Source of the DNA: Tumebacillus sp. BK434 | Lineage (GTDB): Bacteria; Bacillota; Bacilli; Tumebacillales; Tumebacillaceae | NCBI RefSeq assembly: GCF_004340785.1 | Contig: NZ_SLXS01000013.1 | Span: forward strand, 1 to 45,348 | DNA: 45,348 nucleotides | Direction of reading: 5' to 3' | Part shown: in pieces, positions 42,464-45,348 of the stretch | Layout of the letters: each line of letters opens with the position of its first letter | How positions within the stretch are numbered: position 1 is the first letter of the stretch | Program-made: the position numbers and the translations under genes | The notes under the pieces: generated by a model | The model's input: only the letters and a program-made list of their open reading frames with translations | Told to the model about the DNA's origin: nothing | The model's database searches: none

Positions 42464-44977
42464 ATGGCTGAAATTGATCGCAATCCGACGATAGACATAT
42501 CCAAGGAGCTTCGAAACTCCTTTATCGATTACGCAATGAGTGTCATCGTCTCCCGCGCGCTGCCAGATGTGCGCGACGGGCTGAAGCCGGTGCATCGCCG
42601 GATTTTGTACGCGATGTACGAAGTTGGCATGACGCCGGATAAGCCTTACAAGAAATCTGCCCGCGTCGTCGGCGACGTGCTGGCAAAATACCACCCGCAC
42701 GGCGACGCCTCCGTCTATGACGCGATGGTGCGGATGGCGCAGGATTTCAACACGCGCTATCTGCTGGTCGACGGCCACGGCAACTTCGGTTCGGTCGACG
42801 GCGACTCTGCGGCGGCGATGCGCTACACCGAGGCCAGAATGTCCAAGATCGCGATGGAGCTCCTGCGCGACATCAACAAAGAGACGGTCGACTTCGGTCC
42901 GAACTATGACGGCAACGAAAAAGAGCCGCAAGTGCTGCCGGCGCGCTTCCCGAACCTGCTTGTCAACGGCTCGGCGGGGATCGCCGTCGGGATGGCGACG
43001 AACATTCCGCCGCACAACCTGCGCGAAGTGATCGACGGCGTGCTGATGATGATCGACAACCCGGACGTGACCGTCTCCGATCTGATGACGGTCATCCCGG
43101 GTCCGGACTTCCCGACCGCAGGCCAGATTCTTGGCCGCTCCGGGATCCGCTCCGCCTATGAGACGGGCCGCGGCTCGGTCGTCATGCGCGCCAAGTCCGA
43201 ATTTGAAGAAGCGAACAACGGCAAGACCCGGATCATCGTTACCGAGCTGCCGTTCCAGGTCAACAAAGCCCGCCTGATCGAGAAGATCGCCGAGCTGGTG
43301 CGTGACAAGAAGATCGACGGCATCACCGACCTGCGCGACGAATCGGACCGCAAAGGGATGCGCATGGTGATCGAACTGCGCCGTGACGTCAAGCCGCAGG
43401 TGGTCTTGAACAACCTGTACAAACAGACTCAACTGCAGACCACGTTTGGCGTGAACACGCTGGCGCTGGTCAACGGCGAGCCGAAAGTGCTCAACCTGCG
43501 CGAAGTGATTTACTACTACATCGAGCATCAAAAGGACGTCATCACCCGCCGCACCCAGTATGAGCTGAAAAAGGCGCGTGCCCGCGCCCACATTCTCGAA
43601 GGATTGCGCATCGCGCTCGACCATATCGATGCGGTCATCGCGCTGATCCGTGCTTCTCGCACGACAGAAGATGCGCGCAACGGCTTGATCACCGAGTTCA
43701 AGCTCTCCGAAGAGCAGGCCCAGGCCATTCTCGACATGCGCCTGCAGCGCCTGACGGGACTTGAGCGCGACAAGATCGAGAACGAATACAACGAGCTGAT
43801 GAAGCAGATCGCCGAATACGAAGCGATTCTTGCGGACGAGGCGCTGCTGATGAACGTCATCAAAGAAGAGATCACGGAAATTCGCGAAAACTTCGGCGAT
43901 GACCGCCGCACGGTGATCACATCGGCAGAAGGTGAAATCGACGAGGCAGACCTGATCCCGGTCGAAGATGTGGTGATCACGATCACGCATCAAGGCTATA
44001 TCAAGCGCCTGCCCGTCTCCACCTACCGCAGCCAGCGCCGCGGCGGACGCGGCGTGACGGCGACGGGGATGAAAGAAGAGGATTTTGTGGAACACCTCTT
44101 CATCACCTCCTCGCATAACGACGTGCTGTTCTTCACGAACCGCGGCCGCGTGTACCGTCTGAAAGGCTACGAGGTGCCGGAGTTTGGCCGTGCTGCGAAA
44201 GGCACGCCGATCATCAACCTGCTGAACATCGAGCAGGGCGAGAGCGTATCGGCCGTCATTCCGCTCGACCATACCGCGCCTGACGATCTGGTGGACGAAG
44301 TGATCGACAACGGGACAGAGGCGGCCGAAGAGGACGTGGCGGCGCAAGGGCCGTTCCTCTTCATGGGCACGCGCAAAGGCGTGGTCAAAAAGACGCCGCT
44401 CTCCCAGTTCAACAACATCCGCAAGGCCGGCCTGATCGCGCTCACGCTGCGTGACGAGGACGAGCTGATCGGAGTCAAGCTGACCGACGGCAAACAGGAG
44501 ATCATCATCGGCACCCGCGAAGGCATGTCGGTGCGTTTCGCCGAGCAGGATGTGCGTTCGATGGGACGCACGGCTGCCGGGGTCAAAGGGATCGATCTGA
44601 CGGCGAGCGATGTGGTGATCGACATGGACGTTGTCAACAAGGCAGCGTACGTGCTGGTCGTGACCAGCAACGGCTACGGCAAGCGTTCCCGGATGGGCTC
44701 CTACCGCATTCAGGGCCGCGGCGGCAAAGGGATCAAGACCCTCGACCGCACAGACAAGACCGGATATGTGGTCGGCCTGAAGATCGTAACGACCGACGAC
44801 GATATCTTAGTCATTACCAACACCGGTGTCGTCATCCGAACTCCGGTCAACCAAATCTCGGAACAAAGCCGCATCACCCAAGGCGTCAAGTTGATCAACC
44901 TCCATGGCGACGGCGAGGAAGTCTCGACCGTAGCCCGCGTCCTCACCGGCGACGAGGATGAAGATACCGAGTCTTGA
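42464..44977 (+). CDS. gyrA: DNA gyrase subunit A
   Basis: An 837-residue breakage-reunion subunit. [20 protein letters not shown] then [13 protein letters not shown]; the catalytic Tyr is in [14 protein letters not shown]. The quinolone-determining segment reads [19 protein letters not shown]: the residue equivalent to E. coli Ser83 is Ala, and Ser occupies the next place. The C-terminal beta-pinwheel carries the GyrA box SQRRGGRG and later DNA-wrapping blades ([17 protein letters not shown]). The length is normal and the end acidic (GDEDEDTES). It is followed by a strong terminator. Confidence 0.98.
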   Translation: MAEIDRNPTIDISKELRNSFIDYAMSVIVSRALPDVRDGLKPVHRRILYAMYEVGMTPDKPYKKSARVVGDVLAKYHPHGDASVYDAMVRMAQDFNTRYLLVDGHGNFGSVDGDSAAAMRYTEARMSKIAMELLRDINKETVDFGPNYDGNEKEPQVLPARFPNLLVNGSAGIAVGMATNIPPHNLREVIDGVLMMIDNPDVTVSDLMTVIPGPDFPTAGQILGRSGIRSAYETGRGSVVMRAKSEFEEANNGKTRIIVTELPFQVNKARLIEKIAELVRDKKIDGITDLRDESDRKGMRMVIELRRDVKPQVVLNNLYKQTQLQTTFGVNTLALVNGEPKVLNLREVIYYYIEHQKDVITRRTQYELKKARARAHILEGLRIALDHIDAVIALIRASRTTEDARNGLITEFKLSEEQAQAILDMRLQRLTGLERDKIENEYNELMKQIAEYEAILADEALLMNVIKEEITEIRENFGDDRRTVITSAEGEIDEADLIPVEDVVITITHQGYIKRLPVSTYRSQRRGGRGVTATGMKEEDFVEHLFITSSHNDVLFFTNRGRVYRLKGYEVPEFGRAAKGTPIINLLNIEQGESVSAVIPLDHTAPDDLVDEVIDNGTEAAEEDVAAQGPFLFMGTRKGVVKKTPLSQFNNIRKAGLIALTLRDEDELIGVKLTDGKQEIIIGTREGMSVRFAEQDVRSMGRTAAGVKGIDLTASDVVIDMDVVNKAAYVLVVTSNGYGKRSRMGSYRIQGRGGKGIKTLDRTDKTGYVVGLKIVTTDDDILVITNTGVVIRTPVNQISEQSRITQGVKLINLHGDGEEVSTVARVLTGDEDEDTES

Positions 44978-44988
44978 GCAACATCATG

Positions 44989-45016
44989 CCACGCTCCGTA
45001 AGGGGCGTGGTTTTTT
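44989..45016 (+). terminator. Terminator after gyrA
   Basis: CCACGC (44989-44994), loop, GCGTGG (45005-45010), TTTTTT (45011-45016). Confidence 0.88.
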
Positions 45017-45056
45017 CATGCCGAAACAGCAACGAAAAGAAAATCAGATCTAGCTG

Positions 45057-45086
45057 TTGACATACTAGTATGACCTGTGGTAAATT
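45057..45086 (+). promoter_or_regulatory. rRNA operon promoter
   Basis: TTGACA (45057-45062), 18 bases, TAAATT (45081-45086). The leader from about 45093 to 45257 has no gene. It includes TTGAAAACTAAAC near 45185, typical of Bacillota rRNA leaders. Confidence 0.75.
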
Positions 45087-45257
45087 AACTCTTGTCGCCG
45101 CGAGAGACATGCGGTGATGGTAGCCCAGCGAAGAACGCGACGTCCTGTCGCAACGCTGGACAATGAACATCCTGTTCTTGATCCTTGAAAACTAAACGAG
45201 TGTTACAGAGATAGATGCGAGCCAAGATGCAAACTTTCTCAACTTCGGTTGAACAAC

Positions 45258-45348
45258 TTTTATTGAGAGTTTGATCCTGGCTCAGGACGAACGCTGGCGG
45301 CGTGCCTAATACATGCAAGTCGAGCGGACTGGAGGGAGCTTGCTCCCA
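45258..45348 (+). rRNA. 16S ribosomal RNA, 5' part
   Basis: The universal 16S 5' segment AGAGTTTGATCCTGGCTCAG is at 45266-45285, followed by GACGAACGCTGGCGGCGTGC and TAATACATGCAAGTCGAGCG. The mature 5' end should be about eight bases upstream. The gene runs off the window within variable region V1. Its place just after gyrA matches rrnO of B. subtilis. Confidence 0.96.

Noticed and set aside
42449-44347. 632-codon leftward open frame
   Set aside because: Antisense to gyrA; the composition is a His/Arg/Val-rich shadow without motifs.
45087-45257. Possible tRNA or small ORF in the rRNA leader
   Set aside because: No cloverleaf or Shine-Dalgarno-led frame. The features fit an rRNA leader.

Overview
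The window is the replication-origin neighbourhood of a spore-forming member of the Bacillota, with roughly 55-60 % G+C. Three things support this: the gene order rpmH-dnaA-dnaN-yaaA-recF-remB-gyrB-gyrA-16S rRNA, the leftward block rnpA-yidD-yidC-jag-mnmE-mnmG-rsmG-noc-parA-parB, and sporulation-linked genes such as yyaC and the YkuS family. The order matches the Bacillus subtilis oriC region closely, but the base composition and protein style suggest Alicyclobacillaceae, for example Tumebacillus (inference; no search was run).

Layout, left to right. (1) 1-13.6 kb is accessory: an APH(6)-type kinase overlapping a luciferase-like monooxygenase; a small membrane peptide, a Gly-rich repeat protein and an M23 peptidase; a 2-hydroxyacid dehydrogenase; a VOC protein; an ECF41 sigma factor with an FAD oxidoreductase; a cupin; an EamA transporter; a secreted duplicated-domain protein; an MFS pseudogene; a subtilase that has lost catalytic residues; and an ECF42 sigma factor with its YCII/DGPF partner. 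(2) 13.9-24.3 kb is conserved left-of-origin material: ssb, rpsF, ychF, small conserved genes, a yyaE-like molybdopterin oxidoreductase, DUF951, MscS, DUF3343, a CvpA-like protein, yyaC, ykuS, DUF4446 and DUF554. Three parS sites lie between 16.0 and 26.5 kb. (3) 24.3-24.7 kb is an intergenic tandem repeat with a ~144-bp period, followed by a cysteine desulfurase and a large imperfect inverted repeat. (4) 26.2-35.5 kb holds parB, parA, noc, rsmG, mnmG, mnmE, jag, yidC, yidD, rnpA and rpmH, all leftward. (5) 35.5-37.6 kb is the bipartite oriC around dnaA. (6) 37.6-45.3 kb carries dnaN to gyrA rightward, then an rRNA promoter and the first ~90 bases of 16S rRNA.

Most genes point away from oriC, as expected for highly expressed genes near an origin. 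The ParABS system, Noc, DnaA with its boxes, DnaN, RecF and gyrase form the replication and segregation core. YidC, YidD and Jag serve membrane-protein insertion; MnmE, MnmG, RsmG and RnpA serve RNA maturation.

The most notable observations are: a sequence matching the ECF41 promoter motif (TGTCACA, 16 nt, CGTC) upstream of the FAD oxidoreductase-ECF41 operon; the ECF41 gene, whose conserved N-terminus can be reached only by starting at an ATC codon behind a perfect Shine-Dalgarno; a candidate ECF42 self-promoter; a pseudo-subtilase; a diverged tandem repeat array; a duplicated terminator flanking the accessory block that follows ssb where rpsR would be expected; and a second DnaA-box cluster at mnmE/jag.
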